64,000 nucleotides of DNA from Plantago major (lineage: Eukaryota; Streptophyta; Magnoliopsida; Lamiales; Plantaginaceae). Each line of letters starts with the position of its first letter. The first letter of the stretch is position 1. The notes below the pieces were generated by a model. That model did no database searches. It had not been told where the DNA came from and saw nothing but the letters and a program-made list of their open reading frames with translations. The stretch is taken from positions 26,912,765 to 26,976,764 of the forward strand of contig CM048840.1 in NCBI GenBank assembly GCA_026545765.1. The letters run 5' to 3'. Position numbers and translations under genes: made by a program. Positions 35,281 to 46,902 of this stretch are shown here, one piece after another.

Positions 35281-35284
35281 CAGG

Positions 35285-35345
35285 ACTGTGCAATACTAGT
35301 ACATAACGGTTACATTAATACAAATTTACACTGCTGATTTCAAGT
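35285..35345 (+). repeat. Remnant of the copia 3-prime LTR
   Basis: AATACTAGTACATAACGGTT and AATACAAATTTACACTGCTG match the 5-prime LTR at 18151-18250, with about 45 bp lost between them. Confidence 0.6.
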
Positions 35346-35750
35346 GTCTTGTAAGTTCTTCACACACAGCTCAAGCATGCAATGAAAGAATTTTTTTAAA
35401 GATTTGTGACTTTGAAATTTAGCAGCGGAAATTCGTGTTCTATAATAATGTGACATCGTTGAGCTAGCAATCAAGTTGATTGATTGAAGGCACCCCATAC
35501 AACAAAAGAAGCATGAATCTAATTTCTCTTCGTACGGAAACAGCATAATATCTTTATCCTCACGAACAAAATAATGAATCCTTAGATCACTCCCCAATTG
35601 CGCTTTATCCTAGTAGATTTTTTCTTACAGATATATCTTGTCATTTGACAATGAAATAGATAGATCGCACTTTACTAGGTTCATGTAATCGTAAAACACC
35701 ATCTAGCTAGTCAACTCATCATGACCGCAGATACTAAATGCTCCATCACA
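35346..35750. other. Spacer, nothing recognised
   Basis: An 85-codon minus frame (35340-35597) has no motif I know. No repeat ends were found. Confidence 0.35.
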
Positions 35751-36566
35751 CTAACTAATTCGATTTTAGTCGTTTTAAAGCGAATTGACCGTTAAAGCAC
35801 AATTCGTAAAGCGTTGTTGACCCAGTTTTATGCCTTGCAGACTTATCCAGCTCGTCACTTAAATAAAGCCCAAGGCCTTCTTTTTTACCAAACACATCCT
35901 TGCCCTAACACTAGTGAATTCAAAGAAAAACCCTCAGCCAAAACTCGATTTTCGCGCACAAATTTTCTGCCAAGCGCAGTCATCTTCTAAAATCTTTTTC
36001 CGGTTCGTTAACCGTCCAATCGAGCTAATTTTTGGAGATAAGATTGATAGAAAACCATTCTATACTGTCACTGGACGGATCTCCATTTGGAGTAGTGAGT
36101 CGTCCAGAATCTGGTGTCGAACAGAGGGTTGTTTTCCAACCGTCTTCAACTATTCCTCTTGTTCGTTTTTCTCAAGACAAGTTCCCCTACGGTTCATTCA
36201 CAATTATTTGATTTGTAATATATGCTATGATATGTGATCTTTATAAGTTTATGTATTATTTGTAGAATTATAAGTTATATTGTATGCAAATTCCTCTAGA
36301 GTTCATCAGCAGTAAATGTGTTCTTTGTTGATTTATAATTTGCTCGATGCATGATGACATACATGTTTACTTCAGTTATCGATCTCCTACTATTCCATTG
36401 TTATATATATATTTGTCTGGTCTCAGTATACCGATTGGCTATGTGATTTTTGAATTGTTTTATGCATGATTAGCCGTTATAGTTGTTATGTGGGAAGTAT
36501 TCTGTTTTATTGATGTTTATGAGTGAATTATGTTGATCTTGGTGTAGTTACTGAAAAGGAGTGAAC

Positions 36567-37505
36567 TGTTACAAGGATTAATAAAAATTTAAAGATAAAG
36601 CAGACAGAATAAATCAAACCGCCTTTCGTAATTGGAATCGAGGCCTGTGCTTGCACAGATTTCTTAAAGCAAATACGCCCTCTCACCTATGGTGCTTGAG
36701 ACGTTGAGTGTTTGCCTCCCAGGATACAACGATTGACTTCAACTACTAGCCGCACAAGCTAGCAATTTCCGGTGAACTGAAACGGATGCTCGGTTTATGC
36801 GAATACAGGGAAGGAGGAAGAACAGTAAGAAGAAGAAGAGAAAGGCTTTTTCAGTGTGTTCTTCCTTACCGATTCTGAGACCAATTTATAAGTGAGAAAA
36901 TGGCTGTTGAATTTTGTAACTGCTCAAGAATAATGGAGTTTGATTACAAAAATCAAATCTCTCAACTAATGACAGAATTGATTCATTTGTAACTCCTAAC
37001 AGTTACAAAGTCATACAAACAGTCAAAACTTCTGGAAGGTTTCGACCAGACCAAGTAGCAAAACGTTGGCTCACGCGGGCTAGCCGCTTGTGCCTATTTC
37101 GGTCCGGCATTCGTGTACGCACCTGCTCGCACCCAAGTCCCACTAGTTTCAGTACAAATCTGGCCAGGATTTGCACCCCCCCTGCGCGCCCGCGTAGAGA
37201 GTCTTCCATAACCTTACCATCACACTTGAACAAGTAATATGGCTTGATAGGTTATAAACTAGTAATGACTTCCATGTGCTAGCAATGTGGGACAATCTCA
37301 CTTTACCTTCCAACTTTGAGCAACTATTCCTCACTAACCCAAGGTCCGTTTTGGGCATACCATATATCAAATCGAAGCTCTCAATTAGTAGCTTACGACT
37401 GTATATTTAGTTTTCTTAATCAACAAATAATCAAGAAATGATCTCCTAGCAAACATATCCCACAAGGCATAGTTTACAACAAGTTTTCTTCAAAAACTTC
37501 CAACA
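36567..37505 (-). repeat. Copia 3-prime LTR
   Basis: 939 bp, direct repeat of 42084-43001. A polypurine tract lies immediately inside (CATGTGGGGGAT in minus orientation, ending at 37506). Confidence 0.9.
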
Positions 37506-38007
37506 ATCCCCCACATGAAGAAAACTTCATGTCGCATAATCCTACGATCGAATACCTGCATAGGATAGGTAGGTGTTACCACATTTGAACCCTCCCTTGT
37601 ATGAATACACCTTCCTTACTGGCTAACAGTAGACGCGTTGTCCTTGAACCGCTGCTTGTTTGTAAACGATAGTGCATTCCACACAGGTTCTTTCTAGCAT
37701 CGTTCCGTTCTCATGGTTGTGTTCATTTCAGCCATGAAACACCTTTCCTGGTTCTGCAAGAGTATGCAAGAATTTGGGATCCAATTCTTGTTGAAGCGGC
37801 CCACACTTCACTCTTACATAGGTGATTCTGTATCACGTGTAACTATATTACTAATACGAATCATTAAAACCCACATGGTTAACCTCTTTACGTTCCGTCA
37901 TTGTATAGGCAAACCCCCACAATGAACTCCTCGTTGATACAATCAGGTTGTCCCTTTGAACCTAGATCTTGGGATCTCCAGTCAACTAGGTTGGATTTTC
38001 CTTCGCA

Positions 38008-38979
38008 TCAATCATTAGTTAAAGTCTTCAATCCCATTCCAGCAGAAGACTTTACTATCATCTCAAGATTTAACCCTTTGGTTAACGGATCCGCTAAATT
38101 ATCTTTAGACTTCACGTAGTCTATAGAGATAACACCAGTTGTGAGAAGTTGTCTAATGGACTTGTGTCTACGACGTATGTGTCTAGACTTACCATTATAC
38201 ATATTACTTTGTGCCCTACCAATTGCAGATTGGCTATCACAATGTATACATAAAGCTGGCACAGGTTTGGGCCAACTTGGAAGACTTTCTAAGAAAATGC
38301 GTAGCCATTCGGCTTCCTCTCCACATGAGTCCAACGCAATAAACTCAGCTTCCATCGTGGATCTCGCTATGACAATCTGTTTAGAAGACTTCCATGATAT
38401 TGCTGCTCCTCCGAAGATGAAGACATATCCACTCGTGGACTTAGCATTCTTAAAATCAGAGATCCAGTTGGCATCCGCATATCCTTCAAGCACAGGAGGA
38501 TATCTAGCATACTGTAGTCCAAAATCACGAGTAAATCTCAAATACTTTAATACTCTCATTATCGCATTCCAATGATTTACTCCTGGATTCTTCGTGTAAC
38601 GACTTAGTTTGCTTACTGCAAAAGCTATGTCAGGCCTTGTGCAGTTCATCAAGTACATTAGGCTTCCAATTATCCTAGAGTACTCAACTTGAGACACTCC
38701 CAAACCATTGTTCTTCGCAAGATGAACATTTGGGTCCAGTGGAGTTCTAGCTGTTTCAACACCATCTTTGTTGAATTTCTCAAGAATCTTGTCCACATAG
38801 TGAGACTGATTTAACATCAACCCATTCGGTGTTCTAACAATTTTAATCCCAAGTATTACATCAGCTAGACCCAAGTCTTTCATATCAAATCTGGATTTCA
38901 ACATATCCTTCGTAGATTTAACCATTTTATCATTACTCCCAATGATAAGCATGTCGTCTACATAAAATGACATAGCCAT
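38008..38979 (-). pseudogene. Copia reverse transcriptase C-terminus and RNase H
   Basis: Begins [14 protein letters not shown] (the YVDD catalytic motif of reverse transcriptase), then LVDVILGIK-type and [19 protein letters not shown] blocks. The RNase H part has the acidic residues in [20 protein letters not shown] and HCDSQSAIG, and the usual copia C-terminus [13 protein letters not shown] one-base shift separates it from the upstream part: the same bases read [15 protein letters not shown] and then stop in the upstream frame. Confidence 0.9.
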
Positions 38980-39796
38980 TTTCTGTTTCCTTTACGTACA
39001 CACATTTGTCACTTTCATTAATGATAAATCCATTCTCCATCATGGTATTATCGAACTTCTCATGCCATTGCTTTGGTGCTTGTTTTAAGCCATACAAAGA
39101 CTTAACCAATTTACAAACTTTCTTTTCCTGACCAGGTGCAGAAAAACCTTCAGGTTGTTCCATGTAAATTTCTTCTTCTAAATCACCATTTAGAAAAGCA
39201 GTCTTCACATCCATCTGATGCACTTCAAGATTGCGTAAAGAAGCAAATGCAATTATCATCCGGATAGATGTTATCCTTGGCACGGGAGAATATGTGTCAA
39301 AATAGTCCTGACCATGTTTTTGGCGATACCCTTTAATCACCAGTCGGGCTTTATACTTATCAATAGTTCCATCGGCCTTCAACTTTCTCTTGAAAATCCA
39401 CTTGTAACCAAGTGGTTTGCTCCCCGGAGGAAGATCCACTAGCTCCCAAGTATGATTTTGCAAAATCGACTCAATTTCACTATTGATTGCATCTTTCCAC
39501 AAGGGTCCTTCCGTAGAGGTCACAGCCTCTTGGTAACTTTGAGGTTCACTCTCTAGCATGTAAGTCAAGAACTCAGGACCAAATGATTTTTCTGTTCTTG
39601 CTCGTTTGCTACGTCTTGGTTCATCTTTATCACTTTCTGCATTGTCCTTTTGTGTGTCATCATGTATCCGTTTAGAAGAGTTGCTTGCAACATCTTCTAC
39701 CTTTCTACATGGAAACACATCTTCAAAGAATGAAGCATTTCGTGATTCCATTATCGTATTCCTGTGTATGTCAGAAATTTCAGATTTCACCACCAA
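38933..39796 (-). pseudogene. Copia integrase C-terminus and reverse transcriptase N-terminus
   Basis: Carries EDVFPCR, RRSKRARTEKSFGPEF, then the RVT_2 blocks WKDAINSEIESILQNHTWEL, KWIFKRKLKADGTIDKYKAR, DYFDTYSPVPRITSIRMIIA, VHQMDVKTAFLNGDLEEEIY and KLVKSLYGLKQAPKQWHEKF. It loses frame at the YVDD motif. Upstream, the frame joins VGPKTVDCIFVGYAHNSSAY (39770-39870) after another one-base shift. Confidence 0.9.
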
Positions 39797-39858
39797 GAAT
39801 CGATAAGCACTACTGTTATGTGCATATCCAACAAATATGCAGTCAACAGTTTTAGGTC

Positions 39859-40460
39859 CTACCTTAAAGGTAAAGGCACCATCACCTTAGCAAGACACCC
39901 CCACACTCGCAAGTGTTTATACGAAGGAGCTCGTCCATGCCACAACTCATAGGGGCTCTTATCAACCTTCTTTTTCGGAATTTTGTTCAAGATGTAGTTA
40001 GCTGCCAAAACAGCTTCACCCCACATTCCTTGATTCATTCCAGAAGTGATTAACATGGCATTCATCATTTCCTTCAAAGTACGGTTCTTTCTTTCCGCAA
40101 TGCCATTTTGTTGTGGTAAGGAGCAGTTATCTCATGTTTAATACCACTAGAGGCACACAGCTGTTCAAGTGGAGAAACGTATTCCCCACCACGATCACTC
40201 CTTATCACTTTGATCTTCTGTTAAGTTGATTCTCAACTTCATTCTTATAGAGAACAAATTTCTCTATAGCTTCATCTTTACTTTTAAGAAGATACACATA
40301 ACAGAACTTAGTGCTATCATCTATAAAAGTTATGAAAAACTTATTGCCTCCACGTGTTGGAGTTGATTTCAAATCACATACATCGGTATGTATTAAATCA
40401 AGCGGTTGTGTCTCTCTTTCAATTAATTTAAAAGAAGATCGTGTTAACTTTGCTTCAACA
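39859..40460 (-). pseudogene. Copia integrase core, frameshifted
   Basis: Read from 40460 downward: [40 protein letters not shown], then after a shift near 40215 [13 protein letters not shown]. At 39859-40077 come MMNAMLITSGMNQGMWGEAV and YELWHGRAPSYKHLRVWGCL. The D-D-E core residues can be traced across frames; more than one frame break makes it non-functional. Confidence 0.82.
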
Positions 40461-40765
40461 CACGTTTCACATTTGTGGCGCGATCAATATGAAACGTTGG
40501 CAAACATTTTAAGTTAATTAGTTTACGCAAAGTATCATAATTAACATGTCCAAGTCTACTATGCCACAGTTAAAAGACTCAAGCAAGTACGCGAAATTCA
40601 TAGTTTTCCATTAGCATTGGTGTTAACAACCATTACATTGATTTTGAACATGCCTTGTTATATAACCGTACAACATAGTGACCATTCTTGGTCATAGTAA
40701 GATTATTAGACTCTAGAAAAATCGAAAACCATGTTTGGATCGAGAGAACCGAAACCAAATTCTTC

Positions 40766-41173
40766 CTAATCTCGGGAGCATAGAGCACATTGTTCAAAGT
40801 CACTGAGCCTGGATGTCATCTTCAAAATCACAGTCCCACGACCCTTAACATCGCAGGTAGCAGAATTCCCCATGTACAGCTTTTCACCAGTCTCAGATTC
40901 ATCAAGCTGAGAAAACATATCCTTGTTGAAGCAAACATGCCTAGTAGCTCCAGTATCAATGAACCATTCTCTAGGGTGAGAATCAAGCAGATTCACCTCA
41001 GAAACCACAACACAAAGGTTCAAATCAGCCACATCCTTAGCAACAGTTTCAACCATGTTAGCTTGATTCTTCTTTTTAGGTTTGCGACAATCAGCAGACC
41101 TGTGGCCAACCGTGCCACAATTGAAGCACTTCCTAGTAAACTTCTTTTTCTCAACTCCACCACTTGGTTTCAT
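40766..41173 (-). pseudogene. Copia zinc knuckle and protease
   Basis: CFNCGTVGHRSADC is a CX2CX4HX4C nucleocapsid knuckle. EWFIDTGATRHVCFNKDMF is the aspartic protease active site. KLYMGNSATCDVKGRGTVIL follows, as in copia polyproteins. The frame is lost soon after. Confidence 0.88.
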
Positions 41174-41176
41174 TTT

Positions 41177-41930
41177 GAACCATTTGAAGAAGCTTTCTTC
41201 TTGCCTTTTCCATGCTCAACCAGATTAGCTCTAGCATCCGAACGTGGAGAGTTAGGAACATATCCGGACTCCTTGGCAGAAGCACGATTATCTTCCTCAA
41301 TTACGAATAACGATCAACTCTTCAAGGTTCATCTCCTTTCGCTTGTTTGAGATAATTCTTGAAATCTTTCCAAGCGTGGCAATTTTTTCAATCACACAAT
41401 ACCTTAACGCTTCCGGCGACTTCATGCCCTCAAAGATCGATCTCATGACAGATCACTTGCAATTCCTGAACCTGACTTATCACAGATTTAGAATCAACCA
41501 TTGCGAAATCCAAGAATTTTCCAACAATGAATTTCTTGGCTCCAGCATCCTCAGTCTTATATTTCTTATCCAAAGACTCCCACAGTTCTTTGGCGGTTTT
41601 CATTTGTCCATACACGTTATACAGAGCATCAGAAAGCCCGTTCAACACATAATTTCTGCAAAGGAAATCAGCGTGATTCCACGCATCAAGGGCAGTCAGC
41701 TTCTCACGATTTTCCTCTTGACTTGGCCCATCCAAAGTCACATTCGGAGCATCATTAAAGAGATACGTAGCAAGACCCAACGTGGTCAAGTAGAACAACA
41801 TTTTCTGTTGCCAACGCTTAAAGTGCAGCCCATTGAACTTTTCAGGTTTCTCAGCATGGCTAGCAGGAATCGAGAAGGTCGATCCAGCCATCTGAGTGTG
41901 AACCATGGAACCAGTACCAGACTGAGTCAT
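41177..41930 (-). pseudogene. Copia gag (UBN2-type)
   Basis: The ATG at 41930 starts [18 protein letters not shown]. The gag body has [40 protein letters not shown] and [20 protein letters not shown]. The frame stops at 41430 after VICHEIDL; the remainder (KDFKNYL-type residues) lies in other frames toward the zinc knuckle. Confidence 0.88.
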
Positions 41931-42083
41931 CGAACCAGAGGCTTGGCGATGGCAAGCGTGAGAAGCGGTCGATAGCCATTTCTATGGAAGAAAACAGAGC
42001 AAGTTAATATCTTTGAATTAACAGAGGGAAAAAAATTCTCAAATCAACAGATAAGAGAAAAATTACGATATTTGCTTTAAGAT

Positions 42084-43001
42084 TGTTACAAGGATTAATA
42101 AAAATTCAAAGATAAAGCAGACAGAATAAATCAAACCGCCTTTCGTAATTGGAATCGAGGCCTGTGCTTGCACAGATTCCTTAAAGCAAATACGCCCTCT
42201 CACCTATGGTGCTTGAGACGTTGAGCGTTTGCCTCCCAGGATACAACGATTGACTTAAACTACTAGCCGCACAAGCTAGCAATTTCCGGCGAACTGAAAC
42301 GGATGCTCGGTTTATGCGAATACAGGGAAGGAGAAAGAACAGTAAGAAGAAGAAGAGAAAGGCTTTTTCAGTGTGTTCTTCCTTACTGATTCTGAGACCA
42401 ATTTATAAGTGAGAAAATGGCTGTTGAATTTTGTAACTGCTCAAGAATAATGGAGTTTTATTACAAAAATCAAATCTCTCAACTAATGACAGAATTGATT
42501 CATTTGTAACTCCTGACAGTTACAAAGTCATACAAACAGTCAAAACTTCTGGAAAGTTTCGACCAGACCAAGTAGCAAAACGTTGGCTCACGCGGGCTAG
42601 CCGCTTGTGCCTATTTCGGTCCGGCATTCGTGTACGCAGGTCGCACGCACCCAAGTCCCACTAGTTTCAGTACAAATCTGGCCAGGATTTGCACCCCCCC
42701 TGCGCGCCCGCGTAGAGAGTCTTCCATAACCTTACCATCACACTTGAACAAGTAATATGGCTTGATAGGTTATAAACTAGTAATGACTTCCATGTGCTAT
42801 GAATGTGGGACAATCTCACTTTACCTTCCAACTTTGAGCAACTATTCCTCACTAACCCAAGGTCCGTTATATCAAATCGAAGCTCTCACTACGACTGTAT
42901 ATTTAGTTTTCTTAATCAACAAATAATCAAGAAATGATCTCCTAGCAAACATACCCCACAAGGCATAGTTTACAACAAGTTTTCTTCAAAAACTTCCAAC
43001 A
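42084..43001 (-). repeat. Copia 5-prime LTR
   Basis: 918 bp. Differs from the other LTR mainly by small deletions around 42640 and 42868-42890. Confidence 0.9.
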
Positions 43002-44044
43002 TGAACCAATAAGTTGTGATTTGTTAAAGAAGAAAGTACTGTAGTGTTAATGCTAGTAGATACATGAGTTTACTTGTGTTGCTGAGTACACTAGTCTAGT
43101 CAGGTAACAAGAAGACGTTGCTTATTCTTTTGTTGCAGTAATCATGAGTTCCATTTTGTTGTTAACCAATCTCTTGTAATTGTTAGTTGATGCTATGTAT
43201 ATTATTTTACGTTTAACCACAAACATTAGTTTATGCATTCTTCAGTTAGAGTTTAGAATCATGCATATATTCTAATAAGACTTTAAAGGTTAAAGTAAAG
43301 TATGTTTTCAAGTTAAAGAAAAGAAAGGACTCGTAAGGACACCACCCTAAACATTTGTGGCAATTTCAAGAGTATCGGCTAGAGTGTGATTAGTGCCTCT
43401 AGTCGTGTTTTAAGAGTTTTAAGAGGACACCATGGGCTGGGGTAGGACCTTGCAATGCCAAGTGAGCTCGCAATTATGTTAAGATTTTAAGACGTTTCAA
43501 GAGAATGTTTCAAGACAAGTTTTAAGTTCAAGTTAAAGAGTTTTCAAGAAGAACAAGTTCAAGTGGTAAGAGTTAGGTCAAGTCAGGTCTTAAGCTGCAT
43601 TGCATTAAGTAAGATTAAAAGATTTAAAAGACATGAAGATAGAACTTTAAGTCATGGCACGTGCATGGAATTTGCTTAGTCAAGTGGTCACGACTTACCC
43701 TTGTTAAAATTATCAATTTTAGGTACTTGAAGTCGAGCTGATCGGAGTGGCAAGTGTTGCCAGAGCAGTGATCAGTATCAGGAAGATCTTTAATATATTT
43801 AAATTTTATGATTTCAAAGACTTTGTAATGTTACAAGAATTTAGCTATTTATAGTCCCGCTGCATATTTTACAAGTTCAAGAATTATTTTCAAGAATTTT
43901 CATGTCAAGTCTTTTTGACGCACAAGGCGTCTAGTAACATTTTAAATTTTTATAATTCAAGTTCGTCGAATTTAAAAACTCACGAACTAACATGATTTTT
44001 ATTTTCCTTAAATCGTCTTTTAAAAATCAGGGCGCTACACTAAC

Positions 44045-45822
44045 AATGTGTCATTTTTATTTTTAAATGAACTTTAGATTACAAACTACTTATTTTTGTC
44101 ATGTGCTTAAAATATTGAGTTAAAAGAAAATTTAAATGTTTTTAATAAGATTTTATTGATTTAATCGCAATGTTAAACAATCTCTAGATTAAACCGGAAA
44201 TATATTTGAAAAAAAAGTTTTGACCCATTTGACGTCCATATCGAGGAATCAAACAGCCGAGAAAAACACTTTGGCTCTTAAAAGAGTTACAAATTTAGTT
44301 TTGCAACAGACGATGATCTCCTAATTAACACGATGAAATTAAGATGTTTGAATTGGCGCACGTTTTATGTATGCTAAAATATTGAACCGATATTAGAAGT
44401 GAACTAGTAAAGATGTGGACACAACATCAAACGACTAATTAATATTATTATATAGGAAGGTAAACTCAAAATCACATGGGTTAATTCGCAAAAACATTCC
44501 ACCTGTGTGGTTGTTGGTTGAAAAATGAAATTGTAACAAACAAATGAATAATTGTCAACGGAGGTAGAAATTCGAACTAACTTTTGATAGGCAAGCTTAA
44601 TTGACATTGGGAAGTTGGAGTAGCAAACCTGAGATCTATATTTATCTTATGGAACCTATATTATCAGTTCCTTCTGCGTTAGAGATGTCCACGTTATACC
44701 ACTAGTAATAGACATGTGGGATTCAATGGTGGGATCTCCATGGGTCCGTTTATTTAAAAGTTAGTAGGTACATTGATTTTGCTTCTAAGTAGTTCTTAAT
44801 ACGAATAAAGATCATTAGATACTCTTTGGTTTGGAAGTAAATGTGCAATGTCAACTCAAATTGTCAATCATTTTCACGTTTGGTAGGTTAGTTGATGTGT
44901 GAATGTTTTCAAGGAAATCGATTTTACTGGATTTCCTCTTCAAGAACCGGAAATCCATTTCATATGTAAAATGGATTGAGATTTCCACAAAAACATTTCA
45001 AAGTATTAGCAGGTATTGTGTTTTGGGGTTTCTCCGGTGAACAGTACCGGACCAAATTAACCTCATGAATGCTGAATGAAAAACCACTTATGTCCTTGAT
45101 GTTATTACCAGTAGTATGTTTTAGCAACAGGTTCACCAGATACTCTCTTACTTTTATTTCTTATACACTGTCCATGCTTTTAGATTGGTTGAAATTCAAC
45201 AGAATCAATGAGAATTGCAGCATAAACACAATTGGGTTTACTAACCAAGCTTGCATTTAACAAATGAATCCCTCCACCTTTCATACTTTCCACCCCAACA
45301 GTAACTAGGGCGGCCAAGTAACTAATCCCCCACCAAAGCCTAATTCATCTTTCTCTCTACTGGATTCCAAAAAATAACAAGAGTGATTTAACACAAAGTC
45401 GCCTGTACCACCTTTTCTTCAATAAACCGAGTCTTGTCCTCCTTTACATAATCCTTGATTTGAGATTGATTAACTCATGTAGCATTTCTTATACTCGTGT
45501 AAATTATTCCACTTTTAATAATAGTTTTAGACGTTTAAAAAAAAGCTTGAAGCAAAAATTCAACAAATTTTCGACTTTGGCGTTTAAGATTTGGGAATTA
45601 GGGTTCTTGCTTTCGATTTGGTCATTTGGGAGAATTTGTATCTAAAGTTTTGTACCGTTATTAATTCGTCCCGAGTCCCGACAAACTAATAGCCTAATAA
45701 TACTAATTTGTCTATAGTACAATTCGCCGTGGATAAAACCCATATCAACTTATACTCCTGTGCCAAGCCCATATTTATTTCATTTCGTCTTCTAATGACC
45801 CAATGTTATGCCATATAACCTG
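44045..45822. other. Intergenic, one weak element, otherwise nothing recognised
   Basis: From about 44820 a segment with CTTTGGTTTGGAAGTAAATG at the left and a loosely inverse CTTCAACCAAACGTTACC at 46193 could be one transposon of about 1.4 kb. An imperfect foldback GGAAATCCATTTCATATG lies at 44948. The evidence is weak. Confidence 0.3.
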
Positions 45823-45972
45823 TATCAAGAGCTCGGATTGAGTGGACTGAAAGTCATGAAGTCAAGGATTCAGCTTGCGGATGGCAGTTGGCGTAGACCA
45901 GTGGGTATAGCCGAGAATGTCGCCATACGTTTGAAAGGCGGACAGGTGCTCACCGACTTTGTAAGACCATGA
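45823..45972 (+). pseudogene. Gypsy-type aspartic protease fragment
   Basis: A 49-codon open stretch reads YQELGLSGLKVMKSRIQLAD and RRPVGIAENVAIRL, resembling the retropepsin region of gypsy polyproteins after the DTGA site. It ends in TGA. No neighbouring pol domain was found, so it is an isolated fragment, perhaps captured. Confidence 0.6.
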
Positions 45973-46795
45973 CCAACTCCTGAGGGGTATTTTAGGTAAT
46001 GCAATAAATACTTAAAATCAATTTTGTCACTGTTCACTCATATCAAACGGCGGAAATGTTGAAAATGGAATTCCGGTTTGCTACTACCACAATTAGCTAC
46101 TGAACAAGGAATTCTTCACATTTCCTTTCCCAAAATTTAGGAAATTTAGTTCATCATGAATTCCATGGAATTCTTTTGTTAACCATTTCCTTCTTCAACC
46201 AAACGTTACCTTAGGGAACTTAAAATTATATGTGAAAAAGAAAAAGGAAAAATTGTTTGGTGGAAAATCTTTTAGTGTCAAACCAGGCTTGTAGTCTGTA
46301 GACCATTGCTGAAAATTTAAATTCTCAAGCAAAATGATTTTGAAAGTACTGATCTTTCTCTCAGAATTAATGGACCGAAAAGAATCCCATGTATACTGTC
46401 AGCCCATGCATATCTAATATCTTTACAATTTATCAAGTCTAGTACCTGAAATATATAGATCAAAATCTTTTGAGCAAGAAGTTAAAATCCGTGCTAATGA
46501 AATACAATCCATGATTAAGCGTAGTATTGATCTTATTATGTGTAGTCCTTTCCTTGTGGATACAATGCTTGCCCAAGGTTGGATGCAAGAGGGCTAGTAG
46601 ATGCGGTTACTTTGGAGAGCAATAATTAATACTCAAACGATGAGTCTTTGGGGGGATTTATTGATAAAATAGGAGAAAATTTCTAATTTTCTAGATCTCC
46701 GTCTCTGCGTCCTTCCATGTCACAACAACGTTGCTCTGGGGAGCAGAATACTCGAACGAGGTTCGTGTTGATCAAATTCGCTATAACATACTCTA
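45973..46795. other. Intergenic, nothing recognised
   Basis: AT-rich, with no coding frame or repeat termini that I can support apart from the possible transposon end near 46205. Confidence 0.35.
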
Positions 46796-46900
46796 TCTAT
46801 ACCGAATTAACTTTATAGTTTAAGAGTAATTCGATGTTAAAATTGACAATAATTGATCCAAAAAAATCAACACGGAAAGTTGAAATCAAAAGAGAGGGAG
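46796..46900. mobile_element. Stowaway-like MITE fragment
   Basis: AGTTTAAGAGTAATTCGATG resembles the Stowaway body, and the segment ends AAAGAGAGGGAG followed by TA. The left end is degraded. Confidence 0.45.
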
Positions 46901-46902
46901 TA

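Larger units (their letters stand above)
18122..35345 (+). mobile_element. Decayed Ty1/copia element holding three insertions
   Basis: In order: a short LTR-like end and tRNA-Met primer site (18122-18265), a gag start (18354), gag C-terminus and zinc knuckle (30127-30600), protease (30600-30760 and 34073-34175), GAG-pre-integrase (34460-34820), integrase core (34820-35230), and an LTR remnant (35285-35345). Reverse transcriptase and RNase H are absent, so a deletion joins integrase to the 3-prime LTR. Insertions occupy 18420-30126, 30761-34072 and 34176-34459. The limits of the two LTRs are approximate. Confidence 0.8.
36567..43001 (-). mobile_element. Full-length Ty1/copia retrotransposon, TSD TGAAC
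   Basis: 6435 bp. Target duplication TGAAC at 36562-36566 and 43002-43006. LTRs at 36567-37505 and 42084-43001 (TGTTACAAGG to CTTCCAACA on the plus strand) are highly similar. In minus orientation: 5-prime LTR, gag, protease, integrase, reverse transcriptase, RNase H, purine tract GTGGGGGAT, 3-prime LTR. Every ORF has at least one frameshift, so this copy is inactive. The bases next to the 5-prime LTR (ATCTTAAAGCAAATATCG) do not match the usual initiator-tRNA primer site. Confidence 0.93.
35756..44039. mobile_element. Gypsy-type solo LTR, TSD CTAAC, split by a copia element
   Basis: CTAAC is duplicated at 35751-35755 and 44040-44044. The left part (35756-36566) has the leader blocks typical of plant gypsy LTRs, with CAAAGAAAAACCCTCAGCC near 35927. 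The right part (43007-44039) ends GGGCGCTACA. Without the copia insert the LTR is about 1.84 kb. The left terminus begins TAATTCGATTTTAG rather than TG, so a few bases are lost or changed. There is no internal region, so this is a solo LTR. Orientation is not firm. Confidence 0.65.

Noticed and set aside
40790..41350. 186-residue and 210-residue plus-strand ORFs at 40790-41350 and 41343-41975
   Set aside because: Shadows of the copia gag/protease frames on the other strand.
44820..46215. Complete transposon defined by TTTGGTT-type ends
   Set aside because: The inverted ends match over only about 10-14 bases with gaps and no target duplication was found, so I list it only as a possibility.
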